Position numbers and translations under genes: made by a program. This document shows, piece after piece, positions 1 to 9,257 of a DNA stretch of 64,000 bases. The stretch spans positions 62,001 to 126,000 of the forward strand of contig JASXTE010000099.1 of NCBI GenBank assembly GCA_030280995.1. The letters are read 5' to 3'. Numbering within the stretch: the first letter of the stretch is position 1; each line of letters opens with the position of its first letter. Below the pieces are notes generated by a model. The model was not told the DNA's origin. It did no database searches and saw only the letters and a program-made list of their open reading frames with translations. Source of the stretch: Hemileia vastatrix. Taxonomy: Eukaryota > Basidiomycota > Pucciniomycetes > Pucciniales > Zaghouaniaceae.

Positions 1-246
1 CTGGTCAATGGTTAACGTCCAAATGTCGTAAAAAAGAACAAAAGTAAGAACCATCTCGAATAAGAAGGCCAGAACCAACTGTGGTACTTTGAATATCAAA
101 TGGCGCTCAGTATATTGTAAAAAAGAATCATCATTTGAACATTTTAATTGTAAAACATCAAGAAACCATTTCAGTTTGTATTTGGTAGTTGTTTCATTAA
201 TAAAACGAACTTGACGGTCAATCGATGATTCCAGACAAATTATGCT
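1..246 (-). CDS. Partial open frame running off the left edge, possible membrane-protein exon
   Basis: An 82-codon minus-strand frame with no ATG start is open from a stop at 247-249 to base 1, so it may continue left of the window. The peptide has a charged stretch (INETTTKYKLKWFLD), then a hydrophobic segment around LVLAFLFEMVLTFVLFYD that looks like a membrane helix. The spacing loosely recalls the last helices of arthropod gustatory receptors, but no diagnostic motif is visible. It could be the last part of an exon or a chance frame. I do not assign a function. Confidence 0.3.
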
Positions 247-678
247 TCATCTACTTCTGTTTAAACGATTGTCGTAGTCATTGAGATGTTAATAAAGTTA
301 CCATTAAACATTAGGAGATGTTCGTCGTTCTTTCGCTGTATCAACAATGAATCAGTTGGATACTTAGTTAGAACTTTTTATTTCAGCCTTAACAGATACT
401 TCAAGTGAACAAAGTTCGAACTGATCAACTTCACCTGTCCAATGTTACCATACAGTGTAATCAACTACTTTCCACCTGAAGCACTCAAGAGATATCTTTC
501 CATTTGAATTGGAAAAACAACAAAAGTGCTGACATCGAAATCGTTCTTTCAAGTTCAGATAAGCCATTCGTCAGACCAGTTGTTTGTCAGAGCATTTTTC
601 ATGATTCATCTATCCAACAAACAGCAGAAAAGGTAAAGAACTATTTGCAAGAATCACATTAAGTAGCATGATACGATT
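247..678. other. Non-coding stretch downstream of PPWD1
   Basis: About 430 bp lying 3' of the minus-strand PPWD1 gene. Short open segments exist on both strands (for example 508-632 on the plus strand), but none resembles a known protein or has supporting splice signals. I see no RNA gene or repeat here. Confidence 0.5.
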
Positions 679-2493
679 TTATTTGAGTGTGATACTAATT
701 ATTTTAACATCATCAAAAGGTTTATCAGTTTTTCTGTTTGTCCTGACATTGGAAATGTTAGTTGCAATGTCCATTCCTTCAACAACTTGTCCAAAGACAG
801 TGTGTTTGTTATTTAACCAAGGACATGGTATAACTGTGATAAAGAACTGTGATCCATTAGTATTAGAACCAGCATTAGCCATGGAAAGCATGAAAGGTTT
901 ATCATGTTTAAGACTTGGATGAAATTCATCTTCAAAATCAGCACCCCAAATAGATTCTCCACCAGTTCCAGTTCCAGTTGGATCACCAGTTTGAATCATA
1001 AATTGTTTAATAACTCGATGAAATATATGTCCATTGTAATATCCATTTTTAATATGAGTACAGAAATTTTCATTGGTCTTAGGAGTCAACTTGGCAAATA
1101 ATTTACAATGTATATCACCCATAGATGTGTGAATAATACAGTATTCAAAGTGTTTCTTTTCAACAGCACCTGTTGATTCAGTTGCAGCCAACATGTCTTC
1201 TCTTGATGGTTTTTCATTGAAGATGTCTCTTTCATTGTTGGTATCACCTGTTTCATCTGGATTTCTATTGGAAAAGATGTAAAATCGATTCTTCTTGTAA
1301 CCAGTGACAAAGACACTTGGATCAACTTGTCCACTAGTAATATTAGGATTTTCAGCAGCTTCCATTTCGATGGTAACAGATGCTTGAATCTTTTCAGGAA
1401 TGTCTGAATACAGAACAACGTTGAGTGCACGTAAATTTTCTCCTTTACCTAAGACACGAATACATCGGTTGGTTTTCCAGTTAACTGTCTTCACACCAAG
1501 CATTGTTGGATACAAGATGAAATAACCACTCTTGTCAAAGGTTATTCTTTCCGAAGATAAACTACCAGAGTTTTCAATTTCTGTTTCTAATGCTAAACGA
1601 CGGGCAAAATCGATGTTGGACATGAATTGTTTCTCTGCTTGAAGTGATTGAATGTGACTGATAGATTCGTCAAATACTCGTAAAATTTTACCACTGGAAA
1701 ATTTAAACAATCGAATCTTACGATCAGAAGAAATTGTTGCGAAATGCTGTCCATCAGCAGTGATGACTAAATCGTGGACTTTGATTTGTGATTGTGCGAA
1801 TTCATATAAATTAGTGTCCATTTTAGATTCAAATGATACAAGGCTGCTTGGAAATTCACAGTCTTTTTGAAGTGAATACCAGTAGTCAAGCATGCCTTTA
1901 TCGTCAATGGATATACAACAAGATGTTGAAGGTGAGTAACGAATTAAATATACAGGATGAAAATGTATTCTTGTCAATGTTTTCAATGGATCTTTGGTAC
2001 CTCGACCATCAAGGATGATTATTTCATTTGACTTTTCAATTGTCAATGCTAAATTTGCCAAAGGATCACTTGAGTTATGAATCCATGTACATGAACTTGG
2101 AACCAAATCTAACTTCATCATGTTGATCATATCAAAATTTACAACATCAAAGACTTTTAATGTTTTATCCTTAGAAATTGAACAAAGAAGTGTACCATTG
2201 AAATTACAAACAATATCTTGAATTTGACCAATATGTGCACGAAAATGTTTGACAAATTGTATATCATTGTGAGTTTTTTTCCAAAATTTAACATGACCAT
2301 CAATAGAAGCAGAAACGATGAAATCAGTTTTTGGCGCTAAAATAATGTGTGTGACAATGTCACGATGCATATAACTTTTTTCATATGCTTCTGATGTTGG
2401 TAAATTTTTTAATATATATTCTTCATTTTCAACTGTTTTAATTTTTTTAATTTTAGGTTCATCAGAAGAAACCAAGTCGGTTGAATCACTCAT
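679..2493 (-). CDS. PPWD1: PPWD1-like spliceosomal peptidyl-prolyl isomerase (WD40 + cyclophilin)
   Basis: Single-exon gene, 604 aa, similar in length to other PPWD1 proteins. The N-terminal half holds WD40 repeats ([52 protein letters not shown]). The last ~155 residues form a complete cyclophilin domain with catalytic and ligand-binding residues visible in [21 protein letters not shown] and [10 protein letters not shown]. The family acts in the nucleus with the spliceosome and isomerises Xaa-Pro bonds; that role is from family knowledge. I chose the ATG at 2493 (MSDSTDL), the first ATG after the predicted promoter; the frame extends upstream only with non-ATG codons. It is divergent to EIF2B3 and shares a 327-bp intergenic region with it. 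Confidence 0.95.
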   Translation of the reverse strand: MSDSTDLVSSDEPKIKKIKTVENEEYILKNLPTSEAYEKSYMHRDIVTHIILAPKTDFIVSASIDGHVKFWKKTHNDIQFVKHFRAHIGQIQDIVCNFNGTLLCSISKDKTLKVFDVVNFDMINMMKLDLVPSSCTWIHNSSDPLANLALTIEKSNEIIILDGRGTKDPLKTLTRIHFHPVYLIRYSPSTSCCISIDDKGMLDYWYSLQKDCEFPSSLVSFESKMDTNLYEFAQSQIKVHDLVITADGQHFATISSDRKIRLFKFSSGKILRVFDESISHIQSLQAEKQFMSNIDFARRLALETEIENSGSLSSERITFDKSGYFILYPTMLGVKTVNWKTNRCIRVLGKGENLRALNVVLYSDIPEKIQASVTIEMEAAENPNITSGQVDPSVFVTGYKKNRFYIFSNRNPDETGDTNNERDIFNEKPSREDMLAATESTGAVEKKHFEYCIIHTSMGDIHCKLFAKLTPKTNENFCTHIKNGYYNGHIFHRVIKQFMIQTGDPTGTGTGGESIWGADFEDEFHPSLKHDKPFMLSMANAGSNTNGSQFFITVIPCPWLNNKHTVFGQVVEGMDIATNISNVRTNRKTDKPFDDVKIISITLK

Positions 2494-2559
2494 GGTGACC
2501 AGCTGGTGAGGATAAAATCGACCGGTGACATCTTGTGTGTCTCTTAGAAAAGAAAGATT

Positions 2560-2749
2560 AGCTGTGAGAACCAAGTCAATTGACCGACCTTACAATTGAC
2601 TTGATTGCTCTAAACAGCTAACCTAACTCTTTTTTGCAGCTATTTATACGAGGAAAATTTCAAGACAATGGTTAATTCTGGTCATTCTTAAATTTGTTCC
2701 AATCCTGTTCAAATGGGCGGGTTTAAACATTGTTCAGCCAAAGAGGGCG
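2560..2749 (-). promoter_or_regulatory. Divergent PPWD1/EIF2B3 promoter, copy A of a duplicated promoter module
   Basis: On the minus strand a TATA box (TATAAATA, 2648-2641) is followed about 38 bp downstream by an inverted repeat (2603-2593 against 2582-2572) that would sit at the start of the PPWD1 leader. Toward EIF2B3 lie CAAATGGGCGG (2710-2720) and CAAAGAGGGCG. The whole block matches 8959-9137 upstream of TERT in order, orientation and spacing. Promoter function is inferred from position and motifs. Confidence 0.7.
2572..2603 (-). repeat. Leader inverted repeat (11-bp stem, 10-nt loop), copy A
   Basis: Perfect 11-bp arms CAAGTCAATTG / CAATTGACTTG separated by 10 nt. It lies just downstream of the TATA box of PPWD1, so the transcript would begin with or very near a hairpin. 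The TERT promoter copy (8971-9002) keeps the same stem with one mismatch. Confidence 0.75.
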
Positions 2750-2820
2750 TCGCAAGCAGCCGGCATGTTTTTGGTCTGAATTCGTCTGTTGTTGTCAAAA
2801 CCGATTCAATTAAAGATAAA

Positions 2821-4104
2821 ATGGCATTCACAGCAGTTATTTTAGCCGCTGGACCTGGTTCTAGAATTAGAGATATTACAAGAAATATGCCCAAATGTCT
2901 TGTTCCCATTGCAAACAAACCAATGGTTTACTATCCACTCCTCAAGTTGACACAAGCTGGATTTAAAGAAGCTCTCATTGTTGTTTTGAAAAATGAAGCT
3001 CAAGAAATTGAATCTAAGATTGCTCAACTAAATTTACCAATCAAATTACATTACATGGTTGTCAGTCACTCCCAAGAAGATCACTTAGGCACAGTTGATT
3101 CTCTGAGAAAGATTCACGAGCACATCACTTCAGATGCTCTCATCATATCTTGTGACACATTTGGTGATTACAATTTAATTGACTTTATCAATGAATTTCG
3201 ACAAAAATCACCTTCTCTATTGATTCTAATGTGTAAAGGTAATGTTGCAAGTATGGCTAAGTGTTATGGTTCAAAGAGTCGCTTAGAAAAAGACATCATC
3301 GCCCTCAACAGTCAAAATAGAATCATCATTTTTAACTCAGAATCTGACTTTGAAAAGAATGTACCAATTACGCAAGATGAACTCAATTTATGTCCAGAAT
3401 TTACATTGCATAACAATCTTTTCGATGGTCATGTATATCTTATCAAGAAAGAAATATTGGATCACTACTTAAGTGACAAAGAACAATCAATTACGTCTCT
3501 CAAAGGTGAACTTTTACCGTCAATTGTGCAATACAAAAATGACAAGAAAGTTCTTAATAAATTGAGTCGATTTGAAGAGGAGTGTTTGAAATTTGAACCA
3601 GCATCAGGTCCATTCAGAGGATTACTTTTAACCAACAGTTGTTTACAAAATGATACAAGGCATGTTTCTTGTTATGCATGTGTACATTCTGGTTACATTG
3701 TACGTTCAAATACACTAATGGGTTACATCGAAGCTAACAAGAGATCTATTTTGGATGAAATCGAGCAATCTATTAATCCAGAAACTGGAAAACCAAGTCG
3801 AACATCCATCATTGACTCGACATCGATTTCTTCTCATCATAATATCATTTTGAAAAGTGTCATCGGTAGCAACTGTAAAATTGGATCAAAAGTGAAGATT
3901 GTCGATAGTGTTATCATGGACAATGTAACCATCGAAGATGGTTGTATCATCAATGCTACTGTTGTTTGTTCTAATGTAACCATTGGTAAAGGAAGTGACT
4001 TAACTCAATGTCTAATCACCCGAGGATTCGTTCTGTCAGCCAATTCAAATGTAACCAATGAACTTTTAGGTTCTGAAAGTGATCTAGACATTGAAGATCT
4101 TTGA
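2821..4104 (+). CDS. EIF2B3: Translation initiation factor eIF2B subunit gamma
   Basis: Single-exon gene, 427 aa. The N-terminus is a nucleotidyltransferase fold (AVILAAGPGSRIRD, then MPKCLVPIANKPM), a degenerate sugar-nucleotide transferase domain typical of eIF2B-gamma. The C-terminus is a left-handed beta-helix of hexapeptide repeats (IGSNCKIGSKVKI, VTIEDGCIINATV, VTIGKGSDLTQCLI). In the family this subunit works with epsilon in the catalytic part of the guanine-nucleotide exchange factor for eIF2, in the cytosol. I start at MAFTAVILAAG, the conserved N-terminus; an in-frame ATG at 2713 would add 36 residues that look like leader sequence and lie inside the promoter module. It converges on the F-box gene, with 109 bp between the stop codons. 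Confidence 0.95.
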   Translation: MAFTAVILAAGPGSRIRDITRNMPKCLVPIANKPMVYYPLLKLTQAGFKEALIVVLKNEAQEIESKIAQLNLPIKLHYMVVSHSQEDHLGTVDSLRKIHEHITSDALIISCDTFGDYNLIDFINEFRQKSPSLLILMCKGNVASMAKCYGSKSRLEKDIIALNSQNRIIIFNSESDFEKNVPITQDELNLCPEFTLHNNLFDGHVYLIKKEILDHYLSDKEQSITSLKGELLPSIVQYKNDKKVLNKLSRFEEECLKFEPASGPFRGLLLTNSCLQNDTRHVSCYACVHSGYIVRSNTLMGYIEANKRSILDEIEQSINPETGKPSRTSIIDSTSISSHHNIILKSVIGSNCKIGSKVKIVDSVIMDNVTIEDGCIINATVVCSNVTIGKGSDLTQCLITRGFVLSANSNVTNELLGSESDLDIEDL

Positions 4105-4213
4105 TTGGTACTTTGTTTAAATAAAAAAACACAAACAAAAAAGTTCACAAGTACTGTTTATGACGATTTATTCTTTATTTTCAAACTAATTAAATCAACC
4201 ATACTTTTAGTTA
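4105..4213. terminator. Convergent 3' ends of EIF2B3 and the F-box gene
   Basis: The two stop codons face each other across 109 bp. A plus-strand AATAAA-type signal at about 4120-4126 serves EIF2B3. On the opposite strand AT-rich sequence around 4165-4190 contains AATAAA in reverse complement (TTTATT). Overlapping 3' UTRs are likely. Confidence 0.55.
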
Positions 4214-6349
4214 TCATTTAACAGCTCGATGTAAAAAGTAATCCAGACTAAACATATTTCCAGGATACTGTGATTGAGATGCATAATATTTAAAATCATG
4301 TATGATGCCCAGTTGAGCTAATTGACAAATGACAGCAACCATTTCATCACTTGGATCATCTGCCGTGATTACATCAAATCTTATATCAAAACATTTTCCT
4401 TGATACTTGAGCAATTGTTGACAAATGAATTTGGTAAGAATATCAACATTAACCTGATTAGCGATGTCAAAGTTCAATGATCCAATTGCTGTGCAACAAC
4501 TAAAACTATTCAAAGTTCGAAGGATGCGACTTGTATAATCATCATTCCAATTCCAAATCTTAATCTTAACAACATCAAATCGACGAACTTTCCTAACAAT
4601 TTTGTCAATTAATTGGAAGTTTGTAAATTCATGAAGATCAATTTCAATTTTATCGATTGTTTTAACATTTGACAGAGAAATTTCTGTTTGATGGTCAATA
4701 ATGTATTTACATTCAAATTCTTCATCCGATTCTTCATCGTGTTGAATGTTCTTTCTAGTTCTAGAACGAAGTAATTCGTTATTAATTTCAACTGCATTGC
4801 AATCACCAGCTAATTCAATTTCTGTTGAATCAGTTGGAACTTCCCAGATAAAACTTTCAAGTTTAGGAAAAAGTGACAAGTTAAGAAAAGTTTGTCGTCC
4901 AATCGAACATCTTTCTGCTTTTAGAACGAACTTGACAATGGATTTAGAAATGTAATTATTGAGTAAACCGATGAGTATCATTACACATTCACCAGAAATA
5001 GAAGAGTCACATTCATCTGGTGTTATTTTAATTATTGCCAATTGTGTTGATTGCCGAAGACATTTGATAAGCCAAGTAAAGTCTTCCTGATGGTTCATAA
5101 AAGTTAATTTGAATTTAACCAGATGAGGAAAGTTCACTTTACTTTCTTTCATCACAGAACAATGTAGAACCAAAGTTCTAAGGTTGGACGAGTACTCATC
5201 AGCGATACTTTGATGATGGATTGGATTAACAGTTGCACAACTCCATTTGTTCCAAAAGTTCTGCAAAGTTCTAACCTTCGATTCATCCTGTTTAAGTTGT
5301 TTTTTCACACCTTTCACTTTGATCGGAACAACAGAATGAAGTCGTAAGTGATTCAATTGACTTGAAAAATCAATATGAATCGGTTTAATTTTATCATCGT
5401 CAACTTGTTCATCAACGAATCGTTTATATTCTACGTAGATGTTTGTTAATTGTGGCCATGATTTGATTGCCTTCCTAAACAATCCAACAGATTTAGGATC
5501 AAACATTGTTGACATCTTTAATCCTTTCAATTTGGTAGATTTTGTAAGGATTAATAAAAGAACATAAGAATTGATATATGTGAGACATAGATCACAAGAA
5601 AAGTATTCCAAGAGAGGGAAAGACATTGATGATTGTGAAAGTGATCCAGGTTCGATGTCCTTGACAGAGATTATCTTGAGTGATTTACAAATCACGGGTG
5701 AAATTGTCAGAAGGTTTAATTTGCAAATTTCACTTTTATCATTGTCATCGATGACTTGAATGTTAACCATTTGATCTGTTGACATGTGACATGTTGATAT
5801 TCGTACAAATTGTCCAAGTTTATGAAGCTTCTGAACACGAACAGGACACAAATTACATCCATCAGTTCGTTTAACATCAAAAGCAATTAACTTGGGAAAC
5901 TTTGCCACAAGAACTTCAGTTGAATTGATTTCATCATTTGATAGTCGAATTTTAAAAAATGAAAAGTAAATCATATGCAAGGCAAATGTTGTTTCAATAA
6001 AATGATCCCAAGTAATTTCATCGTTAGAAGCTTGTAAAATTTGTAATTGAGGACAAAATTTGTTAAGAAATTTAACTAATTTATTAATTGTGTTTCTATT
6101 GTTGTAGAAAATTCTAATTTTATCTTGATCAACTTTAAAAAGAAGACTTGAATTGAAATTGATAAATTTATGATTTGGTTTAGGATTCACGATGATCTTG
6201 ATTGTTGACAATAACAATGTTTCAACGATTTGTTTAAACTTTCTATTGACAAGTCGAAGGTTAATCAATTCATTTCCTGTCAACAAGTTAAATATTTTCA
6301 TCAATATATCTTCAGAAAGAGTTAAACAGGATGATGTATCATCATTCAT
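4214..6349 (-). CDS. F-box protein with degenerate leucine-rich repeats
   Basis: Single-exon gene, 711 aa. Residues ~10-45 (LSEDILMKIFNLLTGNELINLRLVNRKFKQIV) fit an F-box, which in the family binds Skp1 and recruits substrates to an SCF ubiquitin ligase. The rest is Leu/Ile/Val-rich with irregular repeats (LVKFKLTFMNH, LNHLRLHSV, LRTLVLHC), consistent with an LRR-like substrate domain, but repeats are too weak to count. I chose ATG 6349 (MNDDTSS), the first ATG of the frame. It lies 237 bp downstream of the TERT stop codon on the same strand. The substrate is unknown; similar F-box genes are often lineage-expanded in arthropods. Confidence 0.8.
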   Translation of the reverse strand: MNDDTSSCLTLSEDILMKIFNLLTGNELINLRLVNRKFKQIVETLLLSTIKIIVNPKPNHKFINFNSSLLFKVDQDKIRIFYNNRNTINKLVKFLNKFCPQLQILQASNDEITWDHFIETTFALHMIYFSFFKIRLSNDEINSTEVLVAKFPKLIAFDVKRTDGCNLCPVRVQKLHKLGQFVRISTCHMSTDQMVNIQVIDDNDKSEICKLNLLTISPVICKSLKIISVKDIEPGSLSQSSMSFPLLEYFSCDLCLTYINSYVLLLILTKSTKLKGLKMSTMFDPKSVGLFRKAIKSWPQLTNIYVEYKRFVDEQVDDDKIKPIHIDFSSQLNHLRLHSVVPIKVKGVKKQLKQDESKVRTLQNFWNKWSCATVNPIHHQSIADEYSSNLRTLVLHCSVMKESKVNFPHLVKFKLTFMNHQEDFTWLIKCLRQSTQLAIIKITPDECDSSISGECVMILIGLLNNYISKSIVKFVLKAERCSIGRQTFLNLSLFPKLESFIWEVPTDSTEIELAGDCNAVEINNELLRSRTRKNIQHDEESDEEFECKYIIDHQTEISLSNVKTIDKIEIDLHEFTNFQLIDKIVRKVRRFDVVKIKIWNWNDDYTSRILRTLNSFSCCTAIGSLNFDIANQVNVDILTKFICQQLLKYQGKCFDIRFDVITADDPSDEMVAVICQLAQLGIIHDFKYYASQSQYPGNMFSLDYFLHRAVK

Positions 6350-6585
6350 GGTGATTAAAATTGGTCCAAGTGAAAACGTATGCAGACAACAACAACGAGG
6401 AATAAAGTGTGACACACCTTGTCTCGTTGTGGATGATCAAAGTTCTCAACAAGGTAAAGAATGTTATTTAATTGTCTTTCAGTGATAAAAGTGTGAGTCA
6501 AATAAAGATAAAGTAATCAACAACAACGTTTATCAGATGAAAACTTGTTTATTCAGTCAAAGGTTTTCACTGTAAAACTCATCAT

Positions 6586-8788
6586 TCAATAAAATCGAAT
6601 GGATGCAAGATCTTGAGAAGGTTCTAAACAATCGATGTGATAACAGGACTGACCAAGAGATTTGTGTAACTTCACCAAGTATCTGTGAAAGAACATTCGT
6701 TCTTTCTTACGACTGTATAAACTTGCATTAGAATTCCACAGAAAGAATAAAGCAGAGACAACAATTGAAGCAATTTGAAGATCTGAAAAGATATACTTTT
6801 CTTCGGCGATGATTTAGTTCTCGAATTATTCTTTTGATCATACAAACAGTAAAGGATACAATTTGACTGGTAACTTGTTTGATCTTGTACACAGGTGATT
6901 CGAGTAAATAACAAGCCAATCGAATACCCTGAAGGTAGACCTTTTCAAATATGTTCAAAGCTATCGAATGAGGACTGTTGATGTATGGATCTAAAAGAAA
7001 TGGATAAATCATCGATGCTTGTCGACTTAGATGAGCTCGAACTTCTTTAACTGGTTTAAATTGATTTGAATCGAATGTGTACTTGATGTGGGAGTTGCTG
7101 AAGGCAGAAAAATCATTTAGAACAGAAAATTCGAGTGAATCGATTTTAAAACCACAAAAAGTTAAATACCGACTAATGGTAACTTGTGAAAAGACAGACT
7201 GAACAAAGTTGACTTGTAATTTAGTTGGATTAGCTTTTAAATTATACTTGACATTAGTTCGAATCAATCGACAAAGAACATCCAAAGCAGCTTGTTTTTC
7301 AGTGGAAGCAAAGATCATGTCATCAGCTGAATAAGCATAAATGAACTTATAACTTTTACAATTGATGTTGGTTAAATTAGATACAATTTCTTCAACGTAG
7401 TGTTCCATGTACAAAGCAGATAATTCGCATGAAATTGGACTTCCTTGTCGAATTCCTCGAGTTAGATTGAATGAAGTACTGTCATTGATTTTGACTGTAA
7501 TGTTTTTAATTTCATTGTAGATTAAATTTTCAGGATTAATCAACTTGATAGATCTTTTATGCTTGATGGATATATTAGGATGGTCAGGGATGTATTCTTT
7601 CAATTGTTGGTGATAAACAAGTTCGGGGATGTACATTTCAGTACTGAAAGATTTAGAATTGATTTGTTTCGTCACTTCGACAACCATAACATCGATGGTT
7701 GAAGGTTTAGGTGAATTGTAAAGTTCTTTCATGTGTTTTCTAATAATTGAAACAAGTAGATCTTGATCAATCGATGGATAACAGTCAAGTATGTCACCTT
7801 TTAACATGAACAGTTGAGGATGATGAGTTAACATTGTTTTACACCAGTAGATGAATTTGGTAAAATTTTCATATCTTTTACGAGCAGTTTTAAGATTCTT
7901 CATCGATCTGATGACAGCTTGCAAAGCACAAGATTGATCGAAATGATTCATATCGTAAGAAGAAGGATTTGGACAAATTATCCTGACTGATGACTTTTTA
8001 GGTATCACTCGACAAGTTGGTAGTTTAACTTGTCTACTTCTAAGTTTCTTCCTTTGATCAAACTTGGTCATGCAATAAGTTGACTTGTCACCAGAGAAAG
8101 ATACACTTGCATTTGATTGTTCTTTGATCATTTTCTTCATTGAAAATTTATAAATTCGATGCCAAATTAACTTTCGATAGAATACATTTTCATTACGAAG
8201 AAACTGTGTTTCTGTGACGTAAAAGAATGAGCGTAATAAATCCAAAATGTATGAAATAACAAATTTAGTAAATTTTAAGAAGAATCCTTGAGAAGGATGT
8301 TTGTTATTAGGATTCAACCAAATGATTGACTTGTAATTCATACCACGAGAAGCATTTGAGTACCTGATACGACAAATTTTAGAACTGGTGATGATAAGTT
8401 TAAGTCCTCGATAGAATCGTTGACGATTTTGATTAGATCCAAATAAATTGCGAGGAAACACAGCAAAAAATACACGACGCATAAATTCACACACTTGATA
8501 ATGTGGAGTGTACATTTGAACCAATTTGTCGATTGAATGTTTCTTAGAGAGACGATTTTCCCAGTGACTTGATTTAGCGTTGAATTAAGTCAAAAGTAAT
8601 ATGATTAAGTACAATTGATTCAAATAGTTGTCGATGTTGAACGAGACAAGATTGAGGTATAATTTTACCAAAGATAAGTGGTAGAATTGATTCGGTAGAA
8701 TTAAATTTCGAAGAAACACTGCAACTCGTCTGATCGATGGTTGATACATTAATTTGTTGATTGTATCTGTGTAAATCCTTTGGGCCAT
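6586..8788 (-). CDS. TERT: Telomerase reverse transcriptase (5' end unresolved)
   Basis: The catalytic telomerase subunit, adding telomere repeats with an RNA template. The RNA-binding part shows QVCEFMRR, FPRNLFGSNQNRQRF and LLRSFFYVTET. RT motifs follow in order: 1 RVIPK, 2 VRIICPNP, A KGDILDCYPSI (Asp codon 7793-7795), B' RQGSPIS, C YSADDMIF (codons 7319-7324), D NLKANPTK, E TFCGFKID. All three catalytic Asp are present. The C-terminal extension (NIFEKVYLQGIRLACYLLES) continues across a 61-bp intron (6783-6843, GTATGA...TTTTCAG) into a last exon 6782-6586 whose peptide fits the family better than the read-through frame ending at 6728. The main exon starts at 8542 after TCTCTCTAAG. Upstream, either exon 8788-8669 (ATG, 126-bp intron) or a frame ending at 8613 (70-bp intron) could join; codon use favours the second. 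No TEN domain is certain. Confidence 0.93.
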
Positions 8789-8958
8789 TTATGAGAAATT
8801 TTACACTTTTTACCTAATTCAGTAGGAATTAAAAGGTTATTAATTGATGTAACAGGTGTCATAACACAAAATAAAGTATCTTTAAGACAACTTCTTCGCT
8901 GACATCTTGTGATGGACCGACTGTTGATCGAGAATGGAAAAAGAAAATGGAAAAAAAT

Positions 8959-9137
8959 AGCTGTTAGGACCAAGTCAATTGACCAACCTTTCAATGGACT
9001 TGATTGCTCTGAACAGCCTAAATTGAATATTCTTTCACAGCTATTTATACGGGAAAACTTGTTCGACCATAATGAGTCATAACTACTGGTCAGTTGATCT
9101 AGAATGAGTTCAATCAAATGGGCGGCAAAGAGGGGCG
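8959..9137 (-). promoter_or_regulatory. TERT promoter, copy B of the duplicated promoter module
   Basis: Same arrangement as 2560-2749: minus-strand TATAAATA (9049-9042), leader inverted repeat 40 bp downstream (8971-9002, arms with one mismatch), and CAAATGGGCGG (9115-9125) followed by CAAAGAGGGGCG. Here the only downstream gene is TERT; the right-hand neighbour (NOX5) ends toward it, so the EIF2B3-side half has no gene to serve. A uORF (MSAKKLS) begins at 8905 in the expected leader. Confidence 0.7.
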
Positions 9138-9257
9138 CTCAAAGGTCGAAAAATTTTTTCGACTGTCGTCTGACTTGTGTTGTTTCTACTTGTCAATCAA
9201 TGTTGTGACATTATTAACAGACAATACGTTTAAATTTAAAATTTTATTGTTTAACAG

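Noticed and set aside
6728..6782. TERT read-through end (SSNCFNCCLCF) as the real C-terminus
   Set aside because: A phase-matched 61-bp intron with a strong acceptor gives an end that resembles other TERTs much better.
6728..8524. The reverse transcriptase as a non-LTR retrotransposon
   Set aside because: It has the TERT-specific RNA-binding motifs and C-terminal extension, and no endonuclease, repeats or poly-A tail around it.
8749..9117. 122-codon minus-strand frame in the TERT 5' region
   Set aside because: Its first third lies inside the promoter module and has no ATG-initiated family match; only the part after 8862 may be coding, and that is uncertain.
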